Below, one piece after another: positions 8,941-17,336 of a stretch of DNA of 47,472 bases. Each line of letters begins with the position of its first letter. The first letter of the stretch is position 1. Location: NCBI GenBank assembly GCA_024232855.1, contig JAAEPH010000011.1, positions 1-47,472 on the forward strand, written 5' to 3'. This DNA comes from Gammaproteobacteria bacterium. GTDB lineage: Bacteria > Pseudomonadota > Gammaproteobacteria > GCA-001735895. The translations under genes were made by a program, and so were the position numbers. Under the pieces are notes generated by a model. The model worked only from the letters and a program-made list of their open reading frames with translations. It searched no databases and was not told where the DNA came from.

Positions 8941-9664
8941 CACGCCATACCATCCTCGATCAGGTTTTACATCGTTTTACTCTCGAAAGCCGCAAATTCA
9001 GAAAGTTCTGTTTTACCCGGGATGACCACCGCTTACAACCGCGCGAGGTGGATCCGCAAACGCTTCACCAATACGCGATGTTTATCGAAAACCTACTGAT
9101 TCATTCCGGCAAAAGTCGATACCTGTCGAAAATGAACCAGGGCATTGAATGGGTCGCAAGCATCGCCGGCTACTTCGATCGCTCGGTTTTCCTGGTGCCG
9201 TTCAGAGAACCGCGGCAGCAGGCCGCGAGCCTGTTAAGTCAACACAATAATTTTTCCCGCCTGTCCCGCTATGAAAGTAAATACCTGGGCTGGATCGAGC
9301 ATCACGAGTTCGGTGCAACACACCTCGGATTTTTCGAGAATCAGGAACAGGTGCGCCCGGCTTTCTCACCGGAAAATTTCAACTATTGGCTCGAGCAATG
9401 GAAAACGGTTACAGCTACCTGTCGCAGCTGGCGGACTTGCACCCGAACATCCTTCCGTTAGGCTATGAACACATGGCCGCATCGAAGCCTATCTGGAACC
9501 GCCTGTCAAACCGGTTAGGCACGGACGTCTCGGGCAAGCTATTCGCCAATCACAACGATGAAAAAGTAAAACCGGCCTCGGAGATCGATCATTCGTTACA
9601 CGAGGCTTGCCAATCGCTTTACGAACGACTGTCAGAGCAGACCAGGACCCGGCTATGCTCGTAA
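8937..9664 (+). pseudogene. sulfotransferase-like gene, lacking the P-loop end and frameshifted
   Basis: The first frame (8937 to 9461) carries SRYLSKMNQGIEWVASIAGYF and SVFLVPFREPRQQAASLL, matching the middle of PAPS-dependent sulfotransferases, where the 3'-phosphate-binding Arg and Ser sit. At about 9400 the reading frame breaks. Adding one G to the GG there would connect YWLEQW to ENGYSYLSQLADLHPNILP and continue to the TAA at 9662. The N-terminal PxSGTT-type loop expected for 5'-phosphosulfate binding is absent from all frames upstream. The repaired protein would be about 242 residues. I infer a decaying gene. Confidence 0.65.
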
Positions 9665-10755
9665 ATCCAGGTCGTCGAATCCTGCTGGTTGTTCTGATCT
9701 TCGTGCTCGGCGTGTCACTCGGCGCCCTGTACAAACCGGTCCGCGTGTTCCTGAACCAGCAGCTGGAAAATACAAGGGGATTTATTGCCGGTCATCCCCT
9801 TGAGCAGGAAACCACGGTCTGGCAAAAGATTCAAAATGACCTCGGCCTGGCGCCGTGGAGATCTACCCGTAACCCGTCGTTTTCTGACGATTTTCATTAT
9901 CAGATCGTAACCCTGGCACCGGACCTGAAGAAAATCCTGCCTGAGTCTGCGCTCGATCTATACCTGGACGCGGACGCGCCGGCCGTCACCAAATATGCAG
10001 GCATGCTGATCAAAACCCCGGTCGAAACCGGCCGGGGTTATTCTCCTCGACTCTTGTTGATCGGCTTTGACGGACATTTGCACAAGCTGATACCGTTGGC
10101 GCCGGACGCCAGCTGCGATTGCAGCAGCAACAGACCGCTCAATTATTTTCACGTTGCCGGGAATCCCGCCGAGATCAGCGTGCTGGGCAATTCGCTGGTC
10201 AACCTGAACAGTTGCGGCCACGGCGACTGTTCGGTGGATAGTAAATATACCTTTCATCATTACCTGAACAACGATGGCGACCATCGGCAGGCCTCATTCT
10301 GGATTCTCGATGCCACCGACCTGGTGCGGATCGAAACCGTGACGGGCCGGATTCTGGATCGTATTTCACTCAGCGAGATTATCAATGCCAACCCGGATCT
10401 ACCGGTGTTTGAATCCCGGCTCAAGGGAACAAAACAGGAGCGCTGGCTATATGGCGACACCGATTTCGTGCCGGTCGACCGCACCCATACCGACGTGGAA
10501 AACGCCGATCCGGATCCGTTTCACACCAACGATATCGACGAGTACCTTGGTGACGCCACGGGGTTATTTGAAAAAGGTGACCTGGTGTTAAGTTTCAGAA
10601 GCCTGAACCTGTTGCTGGTGGTTCGACCGGCTTCGCGCAGGATTGTCTGGTATGCCTATGGTCTCACCAGCCGGCAACACGATGCCGATTTCGTGTCATC
10701 CGACTCGAGAATTAAGGTGACAGTTAACTTAATTCCCCCGGCCTGGAAGCACTGA
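9655..10755 (+). pseudogene. arylsulfotransferase (ASST)-like protein, 3' end lost at a repeat
   Basis: 366 residues from ATG 9655, overlapping the upstream stop. A membrane anchor (RILLVVLIFVLGVSLGALY) is followed by a beta-propeller-like domain. VWYAYGLTSRQHDADF near the C-terminus matches the conserved GxxxRQHDpdf segment of the ASST family (PF14269-like). In that family this is followed by further blades (typically a DN-containing strand), but here the frame passes directly into the REP-B arm (codons for IKVTVNLI) and ends. I infer that the 3' end was replaced by the repeat. Four cysteines (CDCSS, SCGHGDC) suggest an extracytoplasmic domain. Confidence 0.65.
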
Positions 10756-10824
10756 TCGATCGCCCCATAAGAAAACAAAAGCCCGGACCAAAAATGGGTC
10801 AATTAAGTTAACTGTCACCTTAAT
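10711..10824. repeat. REP-B doublet with 24-bp perfect inverted arms
   Basis: Arm 1 at 10711-10734 (ATTAAGGTGACAGTTAACTT...) and arm 2 at 10801-10824 are perfect reverse complements over 24 bases, separated by 66 bases. The same arm occurs at 5802-5821 and, split by the IS, at 5841-5850/7490-7496. Arm 1 forms the last codons of the ASST-like gene; arm 2 ends in the TTAAT duplicated by the adjacent MITE-2 copy. Confidence 0.9.
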
Positions 10825-10999
10825 CCTAAAATCCTCAGTTGAATCGTAGCGAGGGCGTCTAATGTGCTGAATATCAGGTATTTCTTTCGTTATTTCAGGC
10901 GATCGCGTAGTCACCCTACGGGTGAGCTTAAAATAATGAAAAAATGCATGAGAATCAGTGCAGTAGACGACCGCAGTAGATTCAACTGAGGATTTTAGG
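10825..10999. mobile_element. MITE-2 copy a (175 bp, TTAAT target duplication)
   Basis: The ends are 21-bp perfect inverted repeats beginning CCTAAAATCCTCAGTTG. TTAAT is present on both flanks (10820-10824 and 11000-11004). A second copy in opposite orientation is at 36969-37144, with its own duplication TTTAC. There is no coding capacity; short frames through it are shadows. A terminal CC and 5-bp duplications fit mobilisation by an IS1380-type transposase, which is inference. Confidence 0.9.
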
Positions 11000-11011
11000 T
11001 TAATTCACCGA

Positions 11012-11998
11012 TCAGGGTCGCAACACCGCGGCGCCGGTCAAATTGCCGCTGCGCAGCGCCTGCAGGGCTTCGTTAGCCTGTTCCAGTGGAAACTCTTCGA
11101 TAGTGGTTTGCACCGGAATCGTCGGCGCCAATGCGAGGAAGTCGAGCGCGTCCTGGCGTGTCAGGTTGGCGACCGAGCGCAACACCCGCTCGCCCCAGAG
11201 GATGGTGTAGGGGAAGCCCGGAATCTCCGACATGTGTATGCCGCCGCAGACGACAATGCCGCCCTTGCGCACCGCGCGCAACGCGGCCGGAATCAATTTC
11301 CCGACCGGGGCGAAAATGATGGCGGCATCGAGTTCACAGGGGGCGCTCTGGTCGGAGTCACCGGCCCAGACGGCGCCCATGTCCAGCGCGAAGGCCTGTG
11401 CCGTAGTATCGCCCGGGCTGGTGAAGGCATAGACTTCGCGCTGTTGAAAGCGGGCTATCTGCGCGACGATGTGCGCGGCCGCGCCGAAACCGTAAATACC
11501 CAGCCGCCTCGAATTCGCGCCCGCCATCACCAGCGAGCGGTAACCGATCAATCCGGCGCACAGCCAGGGCGCCACCTCGGTGTCGCGCTGTTCGCCGGGC
11601 AGGGGAAAGCAGAAGCGCGCATCGGCTACGGTTTTGTCGGCGAAACCGCCATCGATCTGATAGCCGGTAAATCCCGGCTCGTCGCAGAGGTTTTCGGCGC
11701 CGGACTCGCAGTAGCTGCAACAGCCGCAGGTATGCCCCAGCCACGGAATGCCGACGCGATCGCCGACTGCAAATGCGTCCACGCCCGCGCCGAGCGCGCT
11801 GACGGTGCCGACTATCTCGTGCCCCGGAATGATCGGCAGCCGCGGCTCGGTCAAATCACCATCCACCACGTGCAGGTCCGTACGGCACACGCCGCAGGCG
11901 GATATCGTCACCTGCACCTGGCCCGGGCCCGGTTGCGGGTCGGGGCGCTGTACCAGCTTCAGGAGCTGTCCCGGTTTTTCGAGAAGCATCGCTCTCAT
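11012..11998 (-). CDS. zinc-dependent alcohol dehydrogenase (AdhA/propanol-preferring type)
   Basis: 328 residues. Catalytic zinc ligands: Cys in ACGVCRTDLH and His-Glu in PGHEIVG. Structural zinc: four cysteines in CGCCSYCESGAENLC. Nucleotide-binding turn: GIYGFGAAAHIVAQ. It oxidises alcohols or reduces aldehydes with NAD(P); physiological substrate unknown. The start ATG overlaps the stop of the DUF502 gene as ATGA, so the two are co-translated. The 3' end is 8 bases from the right TTAAT of MITE-2a. Confidence 0.9.
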   Translation of the reverse strand: MRAMLLEKPGQLLKLVQRPDPQPGPGQVQVTISACGVCRTDLHVVDGDLTEPRLPIIPGHEIVGTVSALGAGVDAFAVGDRVGIPWLGHTCGCCSYCESGAENLCDEPGFTGYQIDGGFADKTVADARFCFPLPGEQRDTEVAPWLCAGLIGYRSLVMAGANSRRLGIYGFGAAAHIVAQIARFQQREVYAFTSPGDTTAQAFALDMGAVWAGDSDQSAPCELDAAIIFAPVGKLIPAALRAVRKGGIVVCGGIHMSEIPGFPYTILWGERVLRSVANLTRQDALDFLALAPTIPVQTTIEEFPLEQANEALQALRSGNLTGAAVLRP

Positions 11999-12609
11999 GC
12001 GGTTTTGGTCCGTCGTTTCGGAGTTTCGCTATTGCTGCCGGTGATGCCCGCGGTAAGTACGAAGCGCATCGCCTCGTCCATGCTCATTTTGCAGGGCCGG
12101 GTATCCCGTTTCGGTATCAGCAGCGTAAAGCCGCCGATCATGTAACTCATCGGTATGTAGACCAGCACGCTGTCGGCATTACGCAACGATTCCGGCAACC
12201 GCCGCGGATCTTCCTGGGTGATGAAACCGATCATGTCCATGTTGTTGACTGTGACGATAACGACGCGGCCGAAGTGTTCCTTCTTCGGCGAAAAGAAATC
12301 AAACAGATCCCGAATCGCGCGATAAACCGACTTGATGATCGGTAACCGGTAGAGGATGCCTTCGCCCAGCGAGAACACATGCCGCACCAGCACGGCTTTC
12401 ATCAGCAAGCCGACCAGGAAGACGATGACCAGCCCGGCGATGGTGCCGAGCCCCGGAAAGTAGACGACCTTCGGCAGCGCCCAGCGCAGTGCTTCGCCCA
12501 GCACCTGTTCAGAGGAAACCACCAGCCAGTACATCAGGTAAATCGTCAGTACGATTGGCAGCACGGTAATAATGCCGGTGATGAGTGTGGTGCCGATAGA
12601 CTTGAACAT
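11995..12609 (-). CDS. DUF502 family membrane protein
   Basis: 204 residues with two N-terminal transmembrane segments (TTLITGIITVLPIVLTIYLMYWL and LGTIAGLVIVFLVGLLM) and the family segment GEGILYRLPIIKSVYRAIRDL, then a soluble domain with VVIVTVNNMDMIGFIT and VYIPMSYMIGGFTLLIPK. DUF502 proteins are widespread inner-membrane proteins without firm function. The basic C-terminal tail ends KRRTKTA. First gene of an operon with the alcohol dehydrogenase. Confidence 0.85.
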   Translation of the reverse strand: MFKSIGTTLITGIITVLPIVLTIYLMYWLVVSSEQVLGEALRWALPKVVYFPGLGTIAGLVIVFLVGLLMKAVLVRHVFSLGEGILYRLPIIKSVYRAIRDLFDFFSPKKEHFGRVVIVTVNNMDMIGFITQEDPRRLPESLRNADSVLVYIPMSYMIGGFTLLIPKRDTRPCKMSMDEAMRFVLTAGITGSNSETPKRRTKTA

Positions 12610-12704
12610 TGGCCAGCCTCTGAATCCGAAGGCCTGTATTCTACCAGTTTTTTAGCGAATTCCCGCGCGCCAGGGCGATACTCGCGGCCGCATTCGAGAC
12701 GACG

Positions 12705-13589
12705 TCAGCCCAGCAAGATATCACGAACCTGCTGATATTTCTGTTGCGAGCGAGCGACGATGTCGGCCGGGAGTGGCGGCGCCGGCGGGGTTTTGTCCCA
12801 GTCCAGGGTTTCCAGGTAGTCGCGCACGAACTGTTTGTCGAAGCTAGGCGGGCTGATGCCGACGCGATACTCCTCGGCGGGCCAGTAGCGCGACGAATCC
12901 GGCGTCAGAATCTCGTCGATGAGCACGAGTTCGTCATTGTCGTCGACGCCGAATTCAAACTTGGTGTCGGCGATGATGATGCCGCGTTCACGCGCGTAAT
13001 CGGCGGCTTGCCGATAAAGCTGAATGCTCTTGTTCCTGATCTGCCCGGCCTTGTCGGCGCCGATCTTGTCGACGATGTCCGCGAATCTCACGTTGATATC
13101 GTGATCGCCCACTTCGGCCTTGCTCGAGGGGGTGAAAACAGGCTCTGGTAACCGCTCGGCCTGTTGCAGACCGGGCGGCAGTTCGATGCCGCAGATTTCG
13201 CCGCTCGCCTGGTAATCCTTCCAGCCCGAGCCGATGACGTAGCCGCGCACGATGGCTTCCAGCGGCAGGGTCTTGAGACGTTTCACGATAATCGAGCGCC
13301 GCTTCAGCAACTCGTAGTCGGCTTCGTCGACGTAGTCGCGTAGATCCAGCGTCGTCAAATGATTGGCGATGGTATCCGCGGTTCGCGCAAACCAGAAATT
13401 CGATACCTCGGTGAGGAGTTCGCCCTTGTGTGGAATCGGTTCCGCGAAGACGACGTCGAAGGCGGAAAAGCGGTCGGTCGTCACGATCAGCATATGCGCA
13501 TCGTCGATGGCGTATATGTCGCGTACCTTGCCGCGCGCGAGCAATTCGAGCCGATCCAGGCTGGTTTCGAAAATGGCGGTGTCGTTCAT
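12705..13589 (-). CDS. purC: phosphoribosylaminoimidazole-succinocarboxamide synthase
   Basis: Ligates aspartate to CAIR using ATP in de novo purine synthesis. 294 residues, the longer SAICAR synthetase form. Markers: ARGKVRDIY at the N-terminus, [25 protein letters not shown] and the [10 protein letters not shown] metal-binding block. Divergent from purE-purK across a 127-base intergenic region, so three purine genes share one regulatory region. Confidence 0.95.
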   Translation of the reverse strand: MNDTAIFETSLDRLELLARGKVRDIYAIDDAHMLIVTTDRFSAFDVVFAEPIPHKGELLTEVSNFWFARTADTIANHLTTLDLRDYVDEADYELLKRRSIIVKRLKTLPLEAIVRGYVIGSGWKDYQASGEICGIELPPGLQQAERLPEPVFTPSSKAEVGDHDINVRFADIVDKIGADKAGQIRNKSIQLYRQAADYARERGIIIADTKFEFGVDDNDELVLIDEILTPDSSRYWPAEEYRVGISPPSFDKQFVRDYLETLDWDKTPPAPPLPADIVARSQQKYQQVRDILLG

Positions 13590-13677
13590 TGCGTTTCCCG
13601 ATCGTCAGGCGGTGCATAATAACACCGCTGTTGCGGGATTTTTTAGATCAGGCCTGATTTTTTCAGGCATTTCGAGT

Positions 13678-13683
13678 TATAAT
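13678..13683 (+). promoter_or_regulatory. probable -10 box for purE-purK (TATAAT)
   Basis: A perfect TATAAT lies 34 bases upstream of the purE ATG. The -35 region is poor (T-rich GATTTT around 13655). I looked for the PurR-type ACGCAAACGTTTGCGT palindrome between purC and purE and did not see it. An inverted pair AGGCCTGA...TCAGGC (13650-13669) overlaps the -35 area and could be an operator. Confidence 0.5.
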
Positions 13684-13716
13684 CGCCCGCTTTTTTGGGA
13701 TAACCCGGAGCAAGCC

Positions 13717-14211
13717 ATGGCGGATCCAGTAGTGGCGGTAGTTATGGGCAGCACCAGTGACTGGCCGGTCATGCTGCACGCGGTCGAATGCCTGCAGGAA
13801 TTCGGTATCGAGTATCAGGCGCAAGTGGTTTCCGCGCATCGTACCCCCGACCTGCTCACAGACTTTGCTAAGCAGGCCCGCGCAAACGGCTTGGCCTGCA
13901 TTATCGCGGGCGCCGGCGGCGGCGCCCACCTGCCGGGTATGCTCGCCGCGAACACGAGCGTGCCGGTGCTCGGTGTGCCGGTACCGAGTGAGCATCTGCG
14001 TGGCCTGGATTCACTTTACTCGATCGTGCAAATGCCGAAGGGCGTGCCGGTGGCGACTTTTGCCATCGGTAAGGCGGGCGCGGCCAATGCCGCGCTGTTC
14101 GCCGTGTCCCTGCTGGCCAACGCCGACGCCGCGATCGCGAGCAAGCTCGAGGATTTCCGAAACCGGCAACGCGATGCAGTACTCGAAATGACGTTGCCGC
14201 CCGCTGAGTAG
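13717..14211 (+). CDS. purE: N5-carboxyaminoimidazole ribonucleotide mutase
   Basis: 164 residues. Converts N5-CAIR to CAIR. Markers: [20 protein letters not shown] and the glycine-rich [18 protein letters not shown] 13717 has CCCGGAGCAAGCC upstream; the frame is open further 5' (to 13363) but that part is antisense to purC. The stop TAG abuts the purK ATG (TAGATG), so the two are co-translated. Confidence 0.97.
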   Translation: MADPVVAVVMGSTSDWPVMLHAVECLQEFGIEYQAQVVSAHRTPDLLTDFAKQARANGLACIIAGAGGGAHLPGMLAANTSVPVLGVPVPSEHLRGLDSLYSIVQMPKGVPVATFAIGKAGAANAALFAVSLLANADAAIASKLEDFRNRQRDAVLEMTLPPAE

Positions 14212-15342
14212 ATGGCGATTCTCCCCGGCAGTACCCTCGGAATGCTCGGTGGCGGGCAACTGGGGCGCATGTTTGTCACCGCGGCGAGAACCATGGGTTA
14301 CGACGTCATCGTGCTCGATCCCGATCCCGGGAGCCCCGCGGGTGGCCTCGCCAGCGAGCACCTCGCGCGCGCCTACGATGATCCCGAAGCGCTCGACTAC
14401 CTGGCGCGGCACTGTGCGGTGGTGACCACGGAATTTGAAAATATACCTGCCGAAACCCTTGCCTACCTGGCCAGGTCGGTGGCGGTACATCCCTCGGCGG
14501 ATGCCCTGCGTATCGCGCAGCATCGGCGCCTGGAGAAAGAGTTTTTTCGCGCCCAGGGGCTCGATACGGCCAATTTCCTGGCTATTGAATCCAGCGCCGA
14601 TGTTGATGACGCGAGCGATTTCGCGTTTCCCGCAATCCTCAAAACCTCGACACTCGGTTACGACGGCAAGGGGCAGGTGGTTTGCGATCGTTTTACCGAC
14701 CTGGCGGCGGCATTCGAACAGCTTGGCAGCAAGCCTTGCGTGCTCGAACAGCGCATCGACCTCGCCTGCGAGATTTCGGTGGTGTTGTGCCGGTCGCTGG
14801 ACGGCGAAGTGAGCTGCTTCCCGATCGCCGAAAACAGCCATGCCAATGGCATTCTCGATGTGACCCGGGTGCCGGCATCGATTTCACGAGCGCTCGCCGA
14901 CAAGGCCATTGATGCGGCGAGCCGTATCGCCGACGGCCTCGACTACTGTGGCGTGCTCGCCATCGAGTTTTTCATCTCCACCAATAACCGCGCACTGGTC
15001 AACGAGATGGCGCCGCGTCCGCATAACTCGGGGCATTACACCCTGGACGCCTGCGTTACCTCCCAGTTCGAGCAACAGGTGCGCATGGTCTGCGGCCTGC
15101 CCGCCGGATCCTGTCGCCTGCACGGACCGGTGGCGATGTTGAACCTGCTCGGTGACCTGTGGCCGCGCGGCGACATCCCCGCCTGGGATGACATCCTCGA
15201 ACTCGGGCAGGCGAAACTGCACCTCTACGGAAAATCAGAGGCGCGCCCCGGCCGCAAGATGGGGCACATCAATTGCCTCGGCGCAACCCTCGAAGACGCC
15301 ATCGTCCTCCTCGAAAAGGTACGCAGCCGCCTTTCTCCCTAG
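14212..15342 (+). CDS. purK: 5-(carboxyamino)imidazole ribonucleotide synthase
   Basis: 376 residues. ATP-grasp enzyme that carboxylates AIR to N5-CAIR, the substrate of PurE. Markers: GMLGGGQLGRMF at the N-terminus, TEFENIPAETL, ILKTSTLGYDGKGQ as the ATP-grasp glycine loop, and NEMAPRPHNSGHYT near residue 265. Directly behind purE without a gap. Confidence 0.96.
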   Translation: MAILPGSTLGMLGGGQLGRMFVTAARTMGYDVIVLDPDPGSPAGGLASEHLARAYDDPEALDYLARHCAVVTTEFENIPAETLAYLARSVAVHPSADALRIAQHRRLEKEFFRAQGLDTANFLAIESSADVDDASDFAFPAILKTSTLGYDGKGQVVCDRFTDLAAAFEQLGSKPCVLEQRIDLACEISVVLCRSLDGEVSCFPIAENSHANGILDVTRVPASISRALADKAIDAASRIADGLDYCGVLAIEFFISTNNRALVNEMAPRPHNSGHYTLDACVTSQFEQQVRMVCGLPAGSCRLHGPVAMLNLLGDLWPRGDIPAWDDILELGQAKLHLYGKSEARPGRKMGHINCLGATLEDAIVLLEKVRSRLSP

Positions 15343-15542
15343 CAGGTTGTCCCCGTGAAAACACGGACCTCACAACGACCCATTTTGTTAGTATCCCTGT
15401 AACGGCGGGGTTGCCGGGGGTTCTTTTGCGGGAAGCCGCAGGCCAACCGGTCCGTCGTGAGGAGATTCTTCGGTTGCCTCGGATCGAAGGCATTTTTTCG
15501 AAACTCTGAGATCAATATTACCTCGCCTGTGCAACACCCCTA

Positions 15543-15725
15543 CTAACCCGCATATCTCACCACCCTCCTGCTGCGGCCGCCGATAAGCTCACTGTGGCGG
15601 GGCGTACTCCCGCCGGCCGGCTTAACGTAGTGTAAACTACGCCGGCGCCGGCCTCTGGTCCGTGCGTCCCGCCACAGCGGCTTCTCGACGCCCTCGCGAC
15701 GGACGGTGGTGAGATATGCGGCTAA
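15543..15725. mobile_element. MITE-1 copy, core type A
   Basis: CTAACCCGCATATCTCACC at the left and GGTGAGATATGCGGCTAA at the right. The core has further nested palindromes: CACTGTGGCGGG/CCCGCCACAGCG and ACGTAGTGTAAACTACG. The same core, diverged, is in the copy at 38099-38327. TA borders both ends, although the right end has lost one base. No coding capacity. The rest of the 15343-15756 spacer holds only a small hairpin (CCGTGAAAACACGG near 15355). Confidence 0.85.
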
Positions 15726-15756
15726 GTGGGACGCACGCGGGCGGGGGGGGCGGGGA

Positions 15757-16338
15757 TCAGGGTTTGATGCCGCGGGCGACGGTGTAGGTCTTGCCCTGCT
15801 TGATTTTTTCGTAGTGGCCGAAGACTTCGCTGAAGCCGCGTTTGAAAAACTGGCGCAGCCCGGTAATGGTGACGATGTAGAACGATCCTCCCGGTTTCAG
15901 ATACCTGAGCGCATCGAACAGGTAGATATAGAGCATTTCCTTGCCTACCTTGGCCGGAATGTTGGAAACGATAGTATCGAATTGCTGGGCCGGGATCTGG
16001 TCGAAGCCGTTGCTCAACAAGCTACTCGCGTTATCGATTCGGTTGTGGCGCCGGTTCTTTTCGGCATAGTCGACGGCGACGAAGTCCTTGTCGATCATCA
16101 GCGTGTGACCCTGTGGCGCCATTTTCGCCATGCACAGCCCGAGCACGCCGTAGCCGCAACCCAGGTCGAGGCAGTTATCGCTGGCGGCGAGTTGCAGGTG
16201 ATCGAGCAGCAGGCGTGATCCGTCGTCGATTGCCCGCGGGGAGAATAACCCCCAGGTGGTGTGAAATATAAGACCCTGGTACTCCACCTCCAGGTCCTGG
16301 CGGATTTTTCGGTCGTATTGTTTCAGGTCATTAAGCAC
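15757..16338 (-). CDS. class I SAM-dependent methyltransferase, RsmC/small-methyltransferase type
   Basis: 193 residues. SAM motif I NCLDLGCGYGVLGLCMAK; acidic loop MIDKDFVAVDYAEKN; motif IV reads IVSNIPAKVGKE, where RsmC-type nucleic-acid N-methyltransferases usually have NPP(F/Y). That change makes an RNA-base target less certain. Begins HTTWGLFSPRAIDDGSRLLLDHL, which matches the RsmC-type lead-in. Single gene, 31 bases from a MITE-1 copy at its 3' end. Confidence 0.75.
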   Translation of the reverse strand: MLNDLKQYDRKIRQDLEVEYQGLIFHTTWGLFSPRAIDDGSRLLLDHLQLAASDNCLDLGCGYGVLGLCMAKMAPQGHTLMIDKDFVAVDYAEKNRRHNRIDNASSLLSNGFDQIPAQQFDTIVSNIPAKVGKEMLYIYLFDALRYLKPGGSFYIVTITGLRQFFKRGFSEVFGHYEKIKQGKTYTVARGIKP

Positions 16339-16469
16339 GGATTCAGCCCTGGTTGCTATGCTTTACATCGAGATTTGGCTTTGTAACAATGGCGCGGTTT
16401 TTAGGCGCCATTATCCATTGGCCCATTATCTATAGGCGTGGCTAGATTACTACCTGGGAGCCCGGTTTT

Positions 16470-16775
16470 ATGAGATTTGTTTCAGCTTTGTGCTTTACCA
16501 TGACACTGTTTGTCAGCGGCGTGGCACAGGCGGACGTGGCGGCGGGTAAATCGACTTATGCCGCAAGGGGTTGTATCGGTTGTCACGGTGCGGGCGGCGT
16601 CAGCACGGTTACCACCAACCCCTCACTGAAAGGTCGAGGCGGAGATTTCATTCGCAAGAACCTGACCGATTTTCGCAGCGGCGCGCGCCCAAGCCCGGTC
16701 ATGAACGCGATGGCCGCGGGACTCAAGGATGCGGATATTGAAAACCTGGCCGATTATATCGATAGCCTGAAATAA
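16470..16775 (+). CDS. small class I cytochrome c, exported
   Basis: 101 residues with signal peptide (MRFVSALCFTMTLFVSGVAQA), haem motif CIGCH and probable axial Met in SPVMNAM. Paralogous in plan to the protein at 5441-5749 (same length, same DVAAGK start after the signal, same ADIENLADYIDSL end). Periplasmic electron carrier; partner unknown. A REP-A hairpin starts 8 bases after the stop and may serve as its 3' end. Confidence 0.9.
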   Translation: MRFVSALCFTMTLFVSGVAQADVAAGKSTYAARGCIGCHGAGGVSTVTTNPSLKGRGGDFIRKNLTDFRSGARPSPVMNAMAAGLKDADIENLADYIDSLK

Positions 16776-16783
16776 ACGTTTTC

Positions 16784-16856
16784 CGGGGACAGTATACCTA
16801 TTTCGTGAAGTTGTCCCGATCGTTTAGCCTTTCATGAAATAGGTATACTGTCCCCG
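16784..16856. repeat. REP-A hairpin (GGGGACAGTATACCTATTTC arms)
   Basis: Nearly perfect inverted arms of over 20 bases: CGGGGACAGTATACCTATTT at the left, its reverse complement ending in CTGTCCCCG at the right, with a loop of about 25 bases. It sits exactly between the cytochrome stop and the truncated EamA stop (16860). Followed on the plus strand by TTTTT, so it could terminate transcription. Confidence 0.9.
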
Positions 16857-16859
16857 TTT

Positions 16860-17240
16860 TTACTTGTCGTGAAACCACAGCCAGCCGATAAGGAGCGTGA
16901 ATACCGGGTAGGTCATGTAGAGTACCCCGACCGTCGATACCGGAACGGTCTTCAGCGCGCTAACGTAACCGACCCAGCCGAGCCCGACCGCGGCGCCCGA
17001 GGCAACGCCCCATGCAACCGTTTTCAACCGCGACGCCGGAAGGCGCAGCAGTATCGGAAACAAAATCAGCGCCGACAATCCGTAGCGGTAAAACGCCACC
17101 GCGTAGGAATCCATACCGGAGTCGGTCAGCGTTCTCGCGAAGTAGGGGATGGTGCCGAAACAAAAACAGGACAGCAGCACCAGGCAGGTCGGCAGTAGCA
17201 CGCCGGGTTCGCGGGTAATACTGTGGGTGTATCCGGTCAT
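16860..17240 (-). pseudogene. DMT/EamA-family transporter, N-terminal half only
   Basis: 126 residues with about four transmembrane helices, ending STVGVLYMTYPVFTLLIGWLWFHDK in two hydrophobic runs and then TAA. EamA transporters have two such repeats (about 280-300 residues in total). This copy stops right where the first EamA repeat ends, and the stop is 4 bases from the REP-A hairpin. No second half is visible in any frame beyond the hairpin. I infer that the 3' half was lost through the repeat. A single-domain transporter is possible but less likely. Confidence 0.7.
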
Positions 17241-17336
17241 TCAGCCTCGACTCGCTTGCCAGGGATTCCGCCAGTATGCGCCCGTATCGCCCCAAGGCCA
17301 GATAATTTTTCCGATACCCGGGGTGAAGAATCTCGA

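Noticed and set aside
10825-10999. Small protein starting MTTRSPEITKEIPDIQHIRR, also seen in the copy at 36969-37144
   Set aside because: The frame is conserved only because the DNA is a mobile repeat; it lacks a ribosome binding site and continues into unrelated flanking sequence.
5851-10999. Defence island or prophage in the accessory region
   Set aside because: No nuclease, helicase, methylase, integrase or phage structural gene is recognisable; the region consists of an IS, membrane proteins and sulfotransferase-like remnants.
11108-12145. 345-residue plus-strand open frame across the alcohol dehydrogenase gene
   Set aside because: Long only because of high GC; antisense to a protein with intact zinc motifs.
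13590-13716. PurR operator between purC and purE
   Set aside because: No ACGCAAACGTTTGCGT-like palindrome is present.
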